This document shows positions 61,855 through 64,000 of a stretch of DNA of 64,000 nucleotides, in pieces. The position numbers were made by a program, and so were the translations under genes. This DNA comes from Spirodela intermedia. Taxonomy: Eukaryota; Streptophyta; Magnoliopsida; Alismatales; Araceae. The stretch lies in NCBI GenBank assembly GCA_902729315.2, contig LR746274.1:3933037-3997036 (forward strand). The letters are read 5' to 3'. The notes under the pieces are model-generated. The model was not told the DNA's origin, searched no databases, and saw nothing but the letters and a program-made list of their open reading frames with translations. Position 1 is the first letter of the stretch; each line of letters opens with the position of its first letter.

Positions 61855-63440
61855 AACCTAGGTTTCCTTCGCTTCTGAGCTCGATTTATATGTTCTCTGT
61901 GGATGGATGACCAACCATCTGCGGATTCATTGACAGGTGTTCTCCCATGGAGGTTGCCGAGCATGCCGCCAATGTGGTCTCTGGCCTTTGCGAGGACAGC
62001 AACAAACGCTTCTTTCTTCTGTCTGCTCCTCTCTCCCTGCACCAGGTTTGGAAATGTACCGGGAGTGTTGGGTGTGCATGCATAGCCTGATTTTCTTGTA
62101 AAGTACATTGATTGAAATATCCTGGTGTTAAGATTTTATGTGGCCGAGTATCAATCCTTTCTATGAAAACCCCAAGATTTGAAGCTGGCGCATTGCCAAG
62201 TTGTGGTCCAAAGCTCAAAAGGAAACCAATCCATATCGGGGTAAAACTCTTGTACAAGATATTTCTGTATTCAAGTGGTATTCGAAGATATCGTTATTTC
62301 TTCATTCTGTAATTTGTATGGCTGCCGGGTTCAACTCTCCCTGGTAAAACGCGCGCCCTGCCTTTAAAGAAGGAAATAACATGCCAGATTTCTCACACGA
62401 GCTGAAAACATGCAGCCCAATGCAAAAAGCATGCGCTCTGTAGTTTGAGTAAATGAAGAATCACATCTGCGTAATTGGTCAATTATAGTGCAGTTACATT
62501 AAATCATTCTGACTGCTTTATTCTCAACGTCCCATGATATCATTTCTAAAAAACGAAAGTTATAAGCTCTAGAAAGGCCGTAAGAAGAACATTTTCATGT
62601 CTTCATAAAACTTTAGCTCTACCAGGAGGTGTCGTATGTGATTAGTGTGCACTTAGTGGTGCTATGACTTCATTACAACTGTTTAGACATTGTGACCGAC
62701 ATACTTCAAGGACAACAGGTGTGCACCCATCCCGTTCACTCACTCCTCGCTCAGTATATACACATGCGTCATGTAGATTTATCCATCAATCTCCGTGCCT
62801 TTGTTTTTATCTCTTTATATCTAGCTACTTTCAATAATGACAGTCATTCAGATATACGATTTGTTTCTATTTGTATCAAGTTACAAGATAACAAAACATA
62901 ATCTTCGAAATAATGAAACATCTAATTGAAGTGTGAGCATGATCAACCCACGTTAGGTTCGATCATGACACATCTAAACACATAAATTCCATTGTGACTG
63001 TTTTGTATTATATGTTAAAAGTTACACATGCAATATTTTTGTCACTTCGAATTTTATCTTTCAAATAACCTTTTTTGTTTATGCTCTCTAGCTTAATTTT
63101 GATTATTTTATTGTGCAAATTTTATATTTCAATTTAGCCACTTCTACCAGCTCTAGCTCAACACAATCAATTTCAACAAGTTTTCAGCTTTGGTCAATAT
63201 TTCATGTGTCAAACACGATCTATCACTTTTTTAAGACAATGTTAAGATGCAAAACCAACTATACATTGATTTATAAAGGCTACATGTGAAACCTAGAGGG
63301 AGGGCTTGTTTTACCATTTGAAACTTTGGATTTGGTAAAAGCTTTGTATACATTTGCACAATCTAAGTGAGTCCAGTGCATTAGACTTGTGACAATAGAT
63401 CTGAAACTTTTGATTTATAGTGGTTGATCACTCCAAAATG

Positions 63441-64000
63441 TCATAATAAAGGTGTCAAAAATAAAATTTATAATGTTTGTATATCTTCCTAATGATACTC
63501 ATTAGTGTAAAAAGTATTCGAGTCAAACCACAAGGAGTTGCCTAAACGAAGGTGAGATTTAACTTCTAATCAAGATTGATTTTTTGATGAAGAATGAGAT
63601 GAGGAGATAGAAGAGAGTTGACTTAAGCACACTAAAGGGGGAATAGATAAATCTTTTTTTGATGATTTTTCAATCACCAAGAGAAGAGAAATCAGGTGAG
63701 AAACAAATGGTGAATATGACATGATTGTGAATTCTTTAATCTTAATGTATGCAAATAAAAACTCTAATCTTCTTAAATCTTCTTATGTCGCCTAGGAGAT
63801 CAGTAGAAAGATTGAAGTAGATTAATCTACTCCTAAACTACGTTCTAACCTCTCATTGTCCCTCTCTACTTCCAATGAATGCTCAACTTTGATGAATCAA
63901 AGAAACAAAACAACATAAAAGGAGGAGGATCAAAAGAAAGATTTAAAGTATCCTAAATCTGCTCTATCTCACTCACTCTTGAAAATGTGATCAATCTTGA
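63441..64000. other. Intergenic DNA at the window end
   Basis: AT-rich, no ORF or recognisable element. Confidence 0.6.

Larger units (their letters stand above)
60670..63440 (+). repeat. Duplicated segment, copy B
   Basis: Same orientation and order of blocks as copy A (42720-45770), with one tail unit instead of two. The match runs from the 'taggccattaag' edge to the 'gtgagtccagtgcattaga...ttgatttatagtggtt' block near 63370-63440, which corresponds to 45690-45770 in copy A. Confidence 0.85.

Noticed and set aside
1-64000. tRNA and rRNA genes
   Set aside because: No TψC-loop/anticodon arrangement or rRNA core sequence was noticed on either strand; a covariance-model scan was not possible.

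Overview
The window is nuclear DNA from a flowering plant. It has AT-rich intergenic DNA, genes with many GT-AG introns, GC-rich coding exons, abundant (CT)n/(GA)n/(TA)n microsatellites and retrotransposon debris. The strong GC contrast between exons and introns would fit a monocot or early-diverging angiosperm, but the sequence does not settle this.

Three genes can be spliced completely with uninterrupted frames and correct splice sites. (1) Positions 5321-10280, minus strand: a 147-residue longin-fold protein matching LOLITA, the small subunit of the plant TPLATE endocytic adaptor complex, five exons. (2) Positions 12351-26627, plus strand: the epsilon large subunit of adaptor complex AP-4, eleven exons, 956 residues. 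These two membrane-traffic genes are divergent neighbours with about 2.07 kb between start codons. (3) Positions 29725-33907, plus strand: a selenium-binding protein (SBP1 family), seven exons, 493 residues, with three GCCACGT elements upstream.

From 34 to 42.4 kb there is mostly AT-rich DNA, with a GC-richer island at 38.85-39.5 kb that carries overlapping ORFs on both strands and a TATA-containing segment at 39.88 kb.

From 42.4 to 63.4 kb there is a region of duplication and decay. One segment type occurs three times (about 42.7-45.8, 49.4-50.6 and 60.7-63.4 kb). Each copy carries a gene for a small secreted glycine-rich protein. The middle copy is intact (49691-50056); the first has lost its ATG and both outer copies have a frameshift. 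Beside two of the copies lie two halves of broken carboxylesterase genes of the plant CXE11/CXE16 type: exon 1 at 48.0-48.7 kb and exon 2 at 59.2-59.7 kb, in an order that cannot come from one collinear gene. Between them lie a 1.15-kb pyrimidine-rich tract and a decayed Ty1/copia retrotransposon (minus strand, about 54.6-56.7 kb).

No rRNA or tRNA gene, CRISPR array or bacterial-type operon was seen. All family assignments come from recognising protein sequences by eye; no database search was run.
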